Assembly: GCF_006438725.1 (NCBI RefSeq)
Contig: NZ_RCZD01000001.1
Coordinates: 1-64,000, forward strand
Direction: 5' to 3'
From: Ewingella americana
GTDB lineage: Bacteria > Pseudomonadota > Gammaproteobacteria > Enterobacterales > Enterobacteriaceae
DNA: 64,000 nt
Position 1 is the first letter of the stretch. Each line of letters starts with the position of its first letter. The position numbers and the translations under genes are program-made. The notes beneath the pieces were generated by a model. The model saw only the letters and a program-made list of their open reading frames with translations. It was not told where the DNA came from and did no database searches. Positions 16,440 through 25,667 of this stretch are shown here, one piece after another.

Positions 16440-18359
16440 TTAGGTCTCTGATACCCAGTGGTGCGGGCTTACCCGCCGATATTTGATTTTATCTATCTGC
16501 ATTCCCGCCGGGTGAACCGGCGATTTCACTTCCACATCATCAAAATTGCGCGTCGTCCGCCGTGACGGATCCGCCACCGGTACAGAGCTGAGCAAACGAC
16601 GGGTATAAGGGTGCTGAGGCGAGCTGAAAATCGCCTCGCGTGGACCGATCTCCACAATCTGTCCGAGGTACATCACCGCCACGCGATTAGCGATGCGTTC
16701 CACTACCGCCATGTCGTGGGAGATAAATAGCCAGGCCACGCCGGTGTCGCGCTGTAGATCCATCATCAGATTCACCACCTGCGCCTGAATCGACACATCC
16801 AGCGCGGACACCGCTTCATCGGCAATGATCACCTGAGGCTGCAAGGCCATCGCGCGGGCAATGGCAATGCGCTGGCGCTGGCCACCGGAGAACTCATGCG
16901 GGTAACGCCGCGCATGTGATGGCTCCAGCCCGACACTTTCAAGCAGTTTGTTAACCGTCGGCGTAGCATGGGCCAGCGACTTCGCCAGCCCGTGCAGCAG
17001 CAACGGTTCAGCAATGGAAAAACCCACGGTTAGACGCGGATTTAATGACGCGTAGGGATCCTGAAATACCATTTGGATTTGACGGCGTACCGCCTGAAAC
17101 GGCGGGTCCCGCAACAGGGTTATTTCTTTACCTTCGAGATGAATACTTTCAGATTGGCTGTCGGCAAGGCGCAAAATGGCCCGGCCGGTGGTGGATTTTC
17201 CGCAACCGCTCTCACCCACCAGCGCCAGCGTTTCCCCCGGCCAGATGGAGAAGTCGATCTGCTCCACCGCATGCACTTCTTTCGTCACCCGCGACAGCAC
17301 GCCGGAGCGGATCGGGTAACAGACGCGCAACCCGCGCACATCGAGCAGGGGTGGCACGTCGTAATTGGCGGTGATCTGATCACCGTGATGGGCTAAAACG
17401 TGAGCATCATCACCTGCAATCGATTGCTTTTCTGGCGCAGAAAAAACGTTCAACAACGGGAAGCGGCGTGGCCATTTCAGGCCCCGCATATCGCCAAGTT
17501 TTGGCACCGCCGCCAGTAAAGCGCGGGTATAAGGATGTTGCGCGTTGGCAAAGATCTCGGTCACATGGCCCTGCTCCACCACGCGGCCCTGATACATCAC
17601 CACCACGCGGTCGGCAATTTCAGCCACCACGCCCATATCGTGGGTAATGAACATGACCGACATATCGGTGCCCTGCTGCAAGTCACGCAGAATTTGCAAA
17701 ATGCGGGCCTGCACGGTGACGTCAAGTGCGGTGGTCGGCTCGTCGGCAATCAGCAGCGCGGGGTCACACGACAGCGCCTGAGCAATCATCACCCGCTGAC
17801 GCATGCCGCCGGACAGTTCGTGCGGATAACACTGTAAAATACGTTCGACATCAGGAATACGCACCTGCCGCAACAGTTCACGGGCCTTGTCGAGCGCGGC
17901 TTTTTTACCGCAAATATGGTGATCGAGCAGCGCTTCGGTAAGCTGATCGCCCACCCGCAGCACCGGGTTGAGGGAGGTCATCGGCTCCTGAAAAATCATC
18001 GCCATCTCTTGCCCGCGCAGTTTGCGTCGTGCCTCGGCAGAGGCTGCCACCAGCGGGTGACGCTCGCCGTCGCGGGTAAAGAAGTCGATGTTACCGCCGT
18101 TAATCCGGGCAGCATCAGGCAACAGGCCCATGATGCTCAGTGAAGTGACCGATTTCCCGGAGCCGCTTTCACCAACCACCGCCACCACTTCACCTTTATT
18201 AATAGAAAAGGAAATGCCTTTCAGTGCCTGCGTCTGGCCCTGACGGCCAGAAAAACTGACCGACAGGTTATTCACCTGCAGAATGGGCCGGTGAGGCTTG
18301 TCCGTTGACGCGGTTTGCGCATCGCTGGGGTTGTCTTGAGTGGCCGGTTCTGTCTTCAA
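16440..18359 (-). CDS. Fused dipeptide ABC transporter ATPase (two domains, GsiA-like)
   Basis: A 639-residue protein with two complete ATP-binding domains. The N-terminal (DppD-like) domain has GESGSGKS, ELSGGMRQRVMIAQAL and LLIADEPTTALD; the C-terminal (DppF-like) domain has GESGCGKSTTGR, FSGGQRQRIAIARAM and VIIADEAVSALD. Both have the oligopeptide-transporter C-terminal extension (HPYTRALL, HPYTRRLL). The architecture and length match GsiA of the glutathione importer. In this operon it energises the peptide importer formed by the genes at 12960-16404. It is 32 bp after the epimerase gene. Confidence 0.94.
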   Translation of the reverse strand: MKTEPATQDNPSDAQTASTDKPHRPILQVNNLSVSFSGRQGQTQALKGISFSINKGEVVAVVGESGSGKSVTSLSIMGLLPDAARINGGNIDFFTRDGERHPLVAASAEARRKLRGQEMAMIFQEPMTSLNPVLRVGDQLTEALLDHHICGKKAALDKARELLRQVRIPDVERILQCYPHELSGGMRQRVMIAQALSCDPALLIADEPTTALDVTVQARILQILRDLQQGTDMSVMFITHDMGVVAEIADRVVVMYQGRVVEQGHVTEIFANAQHPYTRALLAAVPKLGDMRGLKWPRRFPLLNVFSAPEKQSIAGDDAHVLAHHGDQITANYDVPPLLDVRGLRVCYPIRSGVLSRVTKEVHAVEQIDFSIWPGETLALVGESGCGKSTTGRAILRLADSQSESIHLEGKEITLLRDPPFQAVRRQIQMVFQDPYASLNPRLTVGFSIAEPLLLHGLAKSLAHATPTVNKLLESVGLEPSHARRYPHEFSGGQRQRIAIARAMALQPQVIIADEAVSALDVSIQAQVVNLMMDLQRDTGVAWLFISHDMAVVERIANRVAVMYLGQIVEIGPREAIFSSPQHPYTRRLLSSVPVADPSRRTTRNFDDVEVKSPVHPAGMQIDKIKYRRVSPHHWVSET

Positions 18360-18391
18360 AAAGCGTCTCCTTAAGGGTACGTCAGGGGAAA

Positions 18392-19357
18392 TTACAACCA
18401 GATTTCACCCTGGTGATAGCGCAATGCCGGTTCGGCGTCCTGAGCCAGCCAGATAGGCCCGTCGAGATCGACCCGTTCTGCCTGCACGGCGACGGGCAGC
18501 GCGGCCTCCATGGCAATCGACGAACCCAGCATGCAGCCGACCATCACTCGCAGACCCAGCGCTTTGGCCTCAGTGCTCATGGCCAGCGCTTCGGTCAGGC
18601 CACCGCATTTATCCAGCTTGATGTTGATCATCTCGTAACGATCACGCAATTTGGCGATGTCAGAACGCTGATGGCAGCTTTCATCGGCACACACCGGAAT
18701 GGGGTGCAAACAACGGACCAGATCGTGATCATTACCGGCTGGCAGGGGTTGTTCGATCATCGCGACAGTGAAATCATGTAAGGCATGGAACAGACTTTCC
18801 AGATCCAGCCCGGCCCAGGATTCATTGGCATCAACCACCAGCGTGGCGTGCGGTGCCGCGTTGCGGATTGCCGCGACCTTCTCAATGATCTGCTCACGGT
18901 TCAGTTTAATCTTCAGCAGCTTAGCGCCACCGGCAACCGCTTGTGTGGCGGCAGCCACCATATTCTCCAGCGTGTCCAGACTCAGCGTTTCAGCGGTGAC
19001 AACCGTCGCGGGAGGAGTGACGCCAAGAAGTTGCCAGACGGTTTTTCCCTGGCGTGCGGCATCCAACTTCCACAGCGCGCAGTCGAGGGCATTGCGCGCT
19101 GAACCTTGTGGCAGAACCTGTTGCAGTGCCTCGCGGCTTAACCCCTGCTCTATTTGTGGCTGGATCAACACCAGTTGTTCGGTCACGCTCTCTGCCGACT
19201 CCTGATAATGCGGCGTCGGTGTGCATTCACCGCTCCCGCGATATTCGCCGTCAGTCAGATGCACACGCACCACGGTGACGGCCGTGCGGGCGCTGCGTGA
19301 AATCACGAAAGGCCGGGCCAGGGGTAACTCCAGCGTTTCAAAAGTCATGGTGATCAT
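18392..19357 (-). CDS. Dipeptide epimerase (L-Ala-D/L-Glu epimerase family)
   Basis: A 321-residue enolase-superfamily protein. The catalytic set is visible: KIK with Lys149 and Lys151, metal ligands Asp176 (VVDANES), Glu202 (IEQPLP) and Asp225 (CADESC), and the acid/base Lys in INIKLDKCGG (Lys247 or Lys250). These residues define the muconate-lactonizing/dipeptide epimerase group. E. coli YcjG epimerises L-Ala-D-Glu from murein to L-Ala-L-Glu. The start ATG shares its A with the stop of the DUF1611 gene (TGATG); ATG 19348 is possible as well. Confidence 0.92.
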   Translation of the reverse strand: MITMTFETLELPLARPFVISRSARTAVTVVRVHLTDGEYRGSGECTPTPHYQESAESVTEQLVLIQPQIEQGLSREALQQVLPQGSARNALDCALWKLDAARQGKTVWQLLGVTPPATVVTAETLSLDTLENMVAAATQAVAGGAKLLKIKLNREQIIEKVAAIRNAAPHATLVVDANESWAGLDLESLFHALHDFTVAMIEQPLPAGNDHDLVRCLHPIPVCADESCHQRSDIAKLRDRYEMINIKLDKCGGLTEALAMSTEAKALGLRVMVGCMLGSSIAMEAALPVAVQAERVDLDGPIWLAQDAEPALRYHQGEIWL

Positions 19358-20367
19358 CAGCCGTTGTCCTTAATCCACTGCGCCATTTCCTCAATACCGA
19401 AGCGCACCGGGTCGGTGGCCGGAACGCCAAATTCAGCGGCGATCTCGGCCAGTGCGGCCCTGGCGGCTTGTTCACTCACGCCGGAGGTATTGAGGGAGAA
19501 ACCGGCCAGTTTTACCTGCGGGCTGGTCAGCTGTGCGGCCGCCAGGTTGGTCTCCACGCACTGGCGCAGGGTGGGCATCGGTTGATGCGGTAAATGACGC
19601 ATATGCGGGCGGCCCAGTTCATGGCACATCACCAGCAGATGGGCCTGCGCACCATGAATCAGCCCCATGCTGACGCCGGCGAACGACGGGTGATACAGCG
19701 ACCCCTGACCTTCGATGATGTCCCAGTGATGTTCATCATTGGCCGGGGAAAGGGCTTCCACCGCACCGGAGATAAAGTCTGCGATCACCGCATCAATGGC
19801 GATACCTGCCCCGGCCACCAGCACGCCGGTCTGACCGGTTGCGCGAAATTCCGCATTGAGGTCCAGTTCACGCATGGCGGCTTCGAGGGCCAGCGAGGTG
19901 TACATTTTTCCCACCGAGCAATCGGTGCCAACGGTCAGAATACGTTTGCCGCTGCGCTTAATGCCGGTGCCGGTATCCAGCGCCGGGCGCATGTGGCGCA
20001 CATCGAACAGTTCGACCTGATGCGCTTTTGCAAGCTCCACCAGTTCAGGAATATCGTTGAGGCCCTGATGCAAACCGTTGGCGACATTCAACCCGGCGCG
20101 GATGGCGGTTTTGATCGAGTCCAGCCAGTGGGCAGGCAGCTTGCCACCCGAGTTCGCCGTGCCGAGTACCATGGTTTTTGCACCACGGGCTTTGGCGGTC
20201 GCGATATCCATCTCTTCCAGACCCAGGGATACCGAGTCCGCTGCCAGGCGGATTTGGCCCACGCAGGCGTCTGGACGCCAGACGTAAATACCACGCGCCG
20301 TTTTCGCCGCCAGCGGATCCATCACATCACCGAGGAACAGCAGATACGGCATGGGAATATGTTGCAT
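19357..20367 (-). CDS. DUF1611 protein (D-glutamate N-acetyltransferase DgcN-like)
   Basis: A 336-residue protein with an N-terminal Rossmann-like domain and a P-loop GTDCSVGKMYTS at residues 147-158, the hallmark of DUF1611. One member, DgcN of marine bacteria, acetylates D-glutamate with acetyl-CoA as the first step of a D-Glu catabolic route. Adjacent to a dipeptide epimerase, as is common for this family, and heading an operon for peptides containing D-amino acids, a role in D-Glu or dipeptide conversion is likely but unproven. It is the first gene of the operon, with GGAGAGAG about 10 bases before ATG 20367. Confidence 0.85.
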   Translation of the reverse strand: MQHIPMPYLLFLGDVMDPLAAKTARGIYVWRPDACVGQIRLAADSVSLGLEEMDIATAKARGAKTMVLGTANSGGKLPAHWLDSIKTAIRAGLNVANGLHQGLNDIPELVELAKAHQVELFDVRHMRPALDTGTGIKRSGKRILTVGTDCSVGKMYTSLALEAAMRELDLNAEFRATGQTGVLVAGAGIAIDAVIADFISGAVEALSPANDEHHWDIIEGQGSLYHPSFAGVSMGLIHGAQAHLLVMCHELGRPHMRHLPHQPMPTLRQCVETNLAAAQLTSPQVKLAGFSLNTSGVSEQAARAALAEIAAEFGVPATDPVRFGIEEMAQWIKDNG

Positions 20368-20567
20368 GTCAGTCTCTCTCCAAAAAAATGTCAGGGAACA
20401 GATCCGGTTTTTGTCACCGGTGAGACAGACTATTTCATGTGGAGGTAACGCTTGCGAATACTTGTTTAGTTAGGGGGTATGTCTTTAGGTTATAGGTAGA
20501 TAAATCATTGAGCAGGAATGGGTTTTTAGGCATTTATACGGCGGGGAATACAGCAAAACACAGGCAT

Positions 20568-20599
20568 AAAAAAAGGCAGAGCCAATGAACTCTGCCTTT
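20568..20599 (-). terminator. Rho-independent terminator of the porin gene
   Basis: On the minus strand AAAGGCAGA and TCTGCCTTT form a 9-bp stem followed by a T run (the A run at 20568-20574 on the plus strand). It lies about 50 bp after the porin stop. Confidence 0.85.
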
Positions 20600-20649
20600 G
20601 CGATTACCATTTTCAGACACAGAAACGGGTAATAACTCGTGGTGTCAAC

Positions 20650-21759
20650 TTAGAAGCGATAGGTCATAGCGACGGTCATGATGTCGTCGGTATTCAGTTT
20701 CAACGCGTTATCGTCTTTCAGTTGGTTGATCAGGTAGTCAGCATAAACGTACATGTTTTTGTTGAAGTAGTACGTTGCGCCAACTTCAAAGTATTTCACC
20801 AGGTCCGCATCACCAATACCGTTTTCGATATCTTGCGCTTTAGACTGTACATAACCTACAGAAGGACGCAGGCCGTTTTCGAACTGGTACTGAGCAACAA
20901 ATTCAATGCCTTTGGTTTTGTTAGCAAAACCCGCAGTTTTTGCAACTGCACCCGTAGCAGGGACAGTGATCGGCGTTTGATTATTTGTTTCGTTATACAT
21001 TGCCGCCAGGTAAACCTGGTTAGCGTCGTATTTCAGGCCGGTTGCCCATGCAGAAGCTTTGTCGCCTTTGCCGTAAACAGAGCCAGTCTGAGCATTAGTA
21101 CGGTCAGAAGAAGAACCGGCTAATGAAGCGCCGATACCGGTGCCTGCAATGTTTTCATAATCCAGTGATGCGCCGTAACCGTCGCCATTCGCTTTATTCG
21201 GAGTACGGGTATCGGAGCTGTCATTTTCGTTTTTGCCCTGATATTGCAGAGCAAAGTTCAGGCCTTCAACCAGACCGAAGAAGTTCTGGTTACGATAAGT
21301 TGCCAGACCGTTAGAACGACCCACCATGAAGTTATCAGAAATACCGGTGTCACCGCCGTATTCAGGCATCATATCGGTGAATGCGATAGCGTCATACACC
21401 ACACCGTAGTTACGGCCGTAATCGAATGAACCCAGGTTTTTAACTTTCAGACCGGCGAAGCCCAGACGCGTTTTGGTGCCTTCGGTGCCTGCTGATTCAG
21501 CGTGGTTAGCCTGCACGTTATATTCCCACTGGCCGTAACCGGTCAGTTGGTCATTAATTTGAGTTTCGCCTTTAAATCCGAAACGCACGTAAGTTTTATC
21601 ACCGTCAGAACCGGTGTTATCACTGAACTGGTGCTTACCATTTACGCGACCATATAAGTCTAATTTATTGCCGTCTTTATTATAAATTTCTGCCGCATTT
21701 GCTGCGGAGGATGCAACAATTAAAGAGACCACTACGGCCAACACACTGCGCTTCATCAT
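20650..21759 (-). CDS. OmpC/OmpF-family general porin
   Basis: A 369-residue outer-membrane trimeric porin. A signal peptide ([22 protein letters not shown]) precedes the mature start [25 protein letters not shown], typical of enterobacterial porins. The loop 3 region [17 protein letters not shown] has the conserved PEFGGD-like turn, and the protein ends in Phe (MTVAMTYRF), the signal for BAM insertion. It passes small hydrophilic solutes. Two ATG codons are in tandem (21759 and 21756) after AAGGAA. The 790-bp upstream region suggests complex control, including OmpR-like sites. Assignment to OmpC, OmpF or a paralogue is not possible by eye. Confidence 0.92.
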   Translation of the reverse strand: MMKRSVLAVVVSLIVASSAANAAEIYNKDGNKLDLYGRVNGKHQFSDNTGSDGDKTYVRFGFKGETQINDQLTGYGQWEYNVQANHAESAGTEGTKTRLGFAGLKVKNLGSFDYGRNYGVVYDAIAFTDMMPEYGGDTGISDNFMVGRSNGLATYRNQNFFGLVEGLNFALQYQGKNENDSSDTRTPNKANGDGYGASLDYENIAGTGIGASLAGSSSDRTNAQTGSVYGKGDKASAWATGLKYDANQVYLAAMYNETNNQTPITVPATGAVAKTAGFANKTKGIEFVAQYQFENGLRPSVGYVQSKAQDIENGIGDADLVKYFEVGATYYFNKNMYVYADYLINQLKDDNALKLNTDDIMTVAMTYRF

Positions 21760-22551
21760 TATTTAAGTTTCCTTGATTTTTTTATAAAGGATTTCTCATG
21801 CCCGCTTTTAAATATAGGGCTGTGAGTTTTAAAATGTTTTTAAATGCGTCTGTCTGTAAATCGATTTGAACCTTAGCACTAAGCACAAAAAGTTAAAATG
21901 GAAAAGTTCGGACGTTTTGGTCAATTTAACGAAAAGACTTGTAAGTAAATATTTCAAAATGAAGCCTATAAACCCCTATTTATATGCGCTTTTCGCATAA
22001 TGCATTGCACCAGATCAGTGCCAGGCACTTTTTTGGTGCAATTTACGTTTCAATCTATGTCTGAAATGTAATGGAGATCACTTTTCTGTCCGGGTTTTTC
22101 GTCGTTAACAATCGTTAATAAAAACATACTCGGAATAGTGGTACTGCATTTAAATAGTGCATAGCAAGATAAGCATTTAAAATAACTTTCTCTTATACAA
22201 AAAACAGAAAACACCACAATCCTATTTTTTGTACTACGTCATTTTTCGCCGTTTCTTTTATTTGGAGATTAATAAGCCAAATCCCACAAATACATCCCAC
22301 AAAAATAATTACCAAGGTTATTAAATTGATCAAAAAAATCCATTCCCCATTGCCCGTTTTGATTGTTTTCCACTCACGGTACTCATAATGGTGTTTTCTT
22401 CATGCTATATAAAGAGGGAAAATAGCGGAGGTTGAGAGCCAATATTGTGTGAAATACCCGTCTCTCCTGTAAAAATTAAACCTTCATTTTTACAGGAGAG
22501 AAGCGGCCTTTAATAAGGAGGATAGATAAGCGTGATGAACGGACTAAACGA
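21760..22551. promoter_or_regulatory. Long gene-free upstream region of the porin
   Basis: 792 bp, AT-rich, with no credible gene. Candidate sites for the minus-strand porin promoter are OmpR-like stretches at 21938-21959 (TTTTGAAATATTTACTTACAAG-like on the minus strand) and 22057-22071 (TTACATTTCAGACAT on the minus strand), a short inverted repeat CTTAG-CA-CTAAG at 21872-21883, and a nested inverted repeat ATTGCACCA/TGGTGCAAT at 22004-22042 with an inner GTGCC/GGCAC. No micF-like sequence was recognised. Confidence 0.4.
22461..22501. terminator. Perfect 16-bp inverted repeat downstream of the ABC exporter
   Basis: TCTCTCCTGTAAAAAT (22461-22476) and ATTTTTACAGGAGAGA (22486-22501) pair perfectly around a 9-base loop, about 50 bp after the exporter stop. 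There is no T tail beyond the arms, so it could be a factor-dependent terminator, an RNA stability element or an operator. Confidence 0.5.
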
Positions 22552-24267
22552 TTATCTGAACTGTGCGGCGTGAAGTTGTGCGTAGCGACCCTGAAGAGCG
22601 AGTAGCGCCTCGTGAGTACCCTGCTCGATAATGCCTTCTTTATCTACCACGATGATACGGTCCGCGTTCTGAATCGTCGCCAGACGGTGAGCAATAACCA
22701 GAGTGGTTCGCCCCTGGGATAAATCAGCCAGCGACTGCTGAATTGCCTGTTCGGTGGCGGTATCCAGCGCCGAGGTGGCTTCATCGAGGATCAGGATCGG
22801 CGGGTTCTTAAGGAAGATACGCGCAATCGACAGACGCTGTTTCTGCCCGCCTGAGAGTTTCACACCCCGCTCACCAATCACCGTGTCCATGCCCAGCGGC
22901 AGCGCATCAATGACTTCATCCAACCTTGCCTGGCGCGCGGCCTCGCGGATCTCAGCTTCGGTCGCATCCAGTTTACCGTAAGCAATATTCTCCCGAATAC
23001 TGCCACCAAACAGGAACACGTCCTGCTGCACGATGCCGATGTTATTGCGCAGCGATGCCTGGGTCATATCGCGGATATCAATCCCGTCGATGGTAATAGA
23101 ACCGCTGTCAAGTTCGTAAAAGCGCGGCAGCAGCGAACACAGCGTGGTTTTACCGGCCCCCGATGGCCCGACAAACGCCAGCGTCTCGCCCGCTTTAATC
23201 TCCAGATTGATGCCGTTGAGAATTTTGCTGACCGGGGTATAACCAAACACCACATCGCGGTAACAGATATCACCACGCAAATGCGTCACGGTCTGCGCAT
23301 TCGGCCGGTCAACGATGTCCGGTGCGGTATCAATCAGCTGGGTAAAGCGTTTAAAACCGGCGATGCCTTTCGGATAACTTTCCAGTACCGAGGTGATTTT
23401 CGCCACCGGGCGGAAGAACACTTCCACCAACAGCAGGAAGCCGACAAAGCCGCCATAGCTCAGTTGGCCGTTCACCACGTACCAGGTTCCGGCGATCATC
23501 ACGATAATCTGGATCAGGCGCGTGCTCAGGTAGCTCAGCGTCAGGCTGGCGGTCATGATGCGGTAGGCTTTCAGCTTGGTGGTGCGATAGTTGTCGTTGT
23601 CTGAGGCGAACAGTTTTTCCTCATGGGCTTCGTTGGCAAAGGCTTTAACCACGCGAATACCGCCGATACTCTCTTCAATTCGGGCGTTGAAATTGCCCAC
23701 CTGACCAAACAGACGCCGCCAGGTTTCGGTCATCTGCGCGCCATAGCGGCTGACCAGGAATGTCATGAACGGCACAATAATGATGGTCATCAGCGCCAGC
23801 GGCAGATGCACGGTCGCCATCAGAATAAACGCACCGATAAAGGTCATGATCGCGATAAACAGATCTTCCGGCCCGTGGTGTGCCACTTCCCCCACTTCTT
23901 CCAAATCCTTGGTGACGTGAGTAATGATGTGACCGGTTTTGGTGTTGTCGTAATAACGGAAAGAGAGTTTCTGTAAATGGCTGAATGCCTGACGGCGCAT
24001 ATCCGTCTCGATACCGACCCCCAGCGCATGCCCCCAGTAGTTGACGATAGCCATCAACCCGGTGTTGAGCATATAGATGAGCAGCAAACCGACGGTCGCC
24101 GCCAGAATCAGCACGAAGTCATGGGCTGGCAGCAGTTTATCGATGAAGACTTTGATCGCCATCGGAAAGCCCAGCTCCAGCAACCCGCCCAGGATCGCGC
24201 AGCCGAAATCAAGATAGAACAGTTTTTTATAGGGGGCGTAATAAGAGAAGAAACGGCGGAGCATCAT
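22552..24267 (-). CDS. ABC-type exporter, fused membrane and ATPase domains
   Basis: A 571-residue half-transporter of the MsbA/BmrA/LmrA type: six membrane helices (about residues 1-300), then an ATPase with Walker A GPSGAGKTT, signature LSGGQKQRLSIARI, Walker B ILILDEATSALD and switch His in IAHRL. It works as a homodimer exporting lipids, drugs or peptides; the substrate cannot be told. The start has GAGGATGC before tandem ATGs. It stands alone, with repeat B directly upstream and the inverted repeat 22461-22501 downstream. Confidence 0.92.
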   Translation of the reverse strand: MMLRRFFSYYAPYKKLFYLDFGCAILGGLLELGFPMAIKVFIDKLLPAHDFVLILAATVGLLLIYMLNTGLMAIVNYWGHALGVGIETDMRRQAFSHLQKLSFRYYDNTKTGHIITHVTKDLEEVGEVAHHGPEDLFIAIMTFIGAFILMATVHLPLALMTIIIVPFMTFLVSRYGAQMTETWRRLFGQVGNFNARIEESIGGIRVVKAFANEAHEEKLFASDNDNYRTTKLKAYRIMTASLTLSYLSTRLIQIIVMIAGTWYVVNGQLSYGGFVGFLLLVEVFFRPVAKITSVLESYPKGIAGFKRFTQLIDTAPDIVDRPNAQTVTHLRGDICYRDVVFGYTPVSKILNGINLEIKAGETLAFVGPSGAGKTTLCSLLPRFYELDSGSITIDGIDIRDMTQASLRNNIGIVQQDVFLFGGSIRENIAYGKLDATEAEIREAARQARLDEVIDALPLGMDTVIGERGVKLSGGQKQRLSIARIFLKNPPILILDEATSALDTATEQAIQQSLADLSQGRTTLVIAHRLATIQNADRIIVVDKEGIIEQGTHEALLALQGRYAQLHAAQFR

Positions 24268-24370
24268 GCATCCTCAGTGGAATAGCCCGGGCGCGGGCAA
24301 GTTCGCTAGTCTAAATGAAAACTGTTATCAACGGGAAGGGGTTTAACGCTTTGGAAAGCGTTGGAAACTT

Positions 24371-25346
24371 TCTTTCAACTTCAACTTCAACTTCAAATTC
24401 AAAACCGTGGGCGTCGGCCCACACCGACCAAGGGAGACGCGCGCGCCTCCCTTGGAACCCTGCGCTAATGACTCCGTTGCTTCGCAAGTTGGGATGGCCG
24501 TGTTTCAGGCACCTTGGTGATAGCCGCAAAATGTCGCCGCGTTGCGGTCCCTTCGCTACGGGTTCGAGCCATAGGTCTCGAACCTCTTGCTCAGCGCCAT
24601 TTTTGAATGCGGCCTCGACATTTTAAAAGATAAACACAGTCTGGATTTTGATTTTAGAAAAGCCTCGGCCGCGTTCAAAACGACGTCGAGGGAGAGGCGC
24701 AAAACCGCGTGGGGGTTTACGCGGGTTGAAGCCCGAACGGAGAGCACCGCGCAGCGGCGGAGTTTGCGGCTATAACAGAAATACCTGAAACACGGCCATT
24801 GTGACCAGCGCAGCTGCGGTGTCCCATGAAAGAGCCCGGGAGTCCAGAGGGCGGCGGCGACTGGCCGCCTTCTGGGCGGGTGTGGGCAGCAGGCCCACGG
24901 TTTTGACGTTGAATTTAAAAAGCCGGTTTGGGTGGCAACCCAAAGTCTTGACCTTGAGTTTGAGTTTGAGTTTGAGTTTGAGTTTGAGTTTGAGTTTGAG
25001 TTTGAGTTTGAGTTTGAATTTAAAGAAGCCTCGGCCGCGTTCAAAACGACGTCGAGTGAGAGGCGTAAAACCGCGTGTTTTTTTACGCGGGTTGAAGCCC
25101 GAACGGAGAGCACCGCGCAGCGGCGGAGTTTGCGGCTATAACAGAAATACCTGAAACACGGCCGTTGTGACCAGCGCAGCTGCGGTGTCCCATGAAAGAG
25201 CCCGGGAGTCCAGAGGGCGGCGGCGACTGGCCGCCTTCTGGGCGGGTGTGGGCAGCAGGCCCACGGTTTTGACGTTGAATTTAAAAAACCGGTTTGGGTG
25301 GCAACCCAAGGTCTTGACCTTGAGTTTGAATTTGAAATTAAAAAAC
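24371..25346. repeat. Dispersed intergenic repeat, copy B (plus arm and two tandem minus arms)
   Basis: A plus-oriented arm (24371 to about 24640; core GGCCGTGTTTCAGG at 24496-24509; stem-loop 24428-24455) is followed by two minus-oriented arms, 24661-24955 and 25027-25325, with cores CCTGAAACACGGCC at 24784-24797 and 25150-25163. The two minus arms are about 97% identical with a period of 366 bp, so this is a recent tandem duplication, joined by a GAGTTT array. The right end runs into the stop codon of the small membrane protein gene at 25347. Confidence 0.88.
24956..25021 (+). repeat. GAGTTT hexamer array
   Basis: Ten perfect GAGTTT units (24956-25015) followed by one GAATTT, between the two tandem minus arms of repeat B. 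Other arms carry two to four units of the same motif or its variants (TTCAAA, TTCAAC on the other strand), so the array is an expanded arm end, probably by replication slippage. It translates as a Glu-Phe run only by chance. Confidence 0.95.
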
Positions 25347-25577
25347 CTACTGCTTGGCCTTCCGCCGAATCACGATCCAGCTAATCAACCCGAGGATGGC
25401 CCCAAAAACGATAAACCAGATCCCCAGCAAAAACTGCGGTGGCATTTCACCCACTGACGGATCGCTGTTGCCGACAATCAGACCGTGGACCACTGCAACG
25501 ATGCCAATGACGATCAGTATCAGACTGTTGCGCAGTAAACGGCGCGGCAGGGAGAAGGGTTTTCTTTCAATGGCCAT
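25347..25577 (-). CDS. Small two-span membrane protein, unknown
   Basis: 76 residues: a basic N-terminus (MAIERKPFSLPRRLLRN), a first membrane span at about residues 18-36 (LILIVIGIVAVVHGLIVG), a short polar loop with NSDPSVGEMPPQ, a second span at about 48-67 and a basic tail RRKAKQ. The positive charge on both ends suggests both termini in the cytoplasm. Not recognised. Its stop codon is the first triplet of repeat B read from the right. It lies 91 bp after narI on the same strand, so it could be at the end of the nar transcript. Confidence 0.7.
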   Translation of the reverse strand: MAIERKPFSLPRRLLRNSLILIVIGIVAVVHGLIVGNSDPSVGEMPPQFLLGIWFIVFGAILGLISWIVIRRKAKQ

Positions 25578-25667
25578 GGGGGCATCCTTGAGATCAAATT
25601 TGGAAAAAACGAAGGGCGCATCATAGCGCCCTTCTGTTTCTTGTCAAAATGCCGTGTGCTGCAACCG

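Noticed and set aside
22004..22042. NtrC-like TGCACCA/TGGTGCA site or sigma-54 promoter in the porin upstream region
   Set aside because: The half-sites are 21 bp apart instead of about 3-5, and the GG-GC spacing is 12 rather than 10, so neither consensus is met.
21760..22551. micF-type antisense RNA upstream of the porin
   Set aside because: No stretch resembling the conserved micF 5' end or its terminator was found on the divergent strand.
24932..25141. Open frame encoding a Glu-Phe repeat (EFEFEF) protein
   Set aside because: It is simply the translation of the GAGTTT array and part of a repeat arm; no ribosome site, and the same arms elsewhere have broken frames.
25286..25295. AAACCGGTTT in repeat B as a third LacI operator
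   Set aside because: It lies within a repeat arm; the sister arm has AGCCGGTTT at this place, there is no promoter nearby, and the flanking TA of the operator core is missing on one side.
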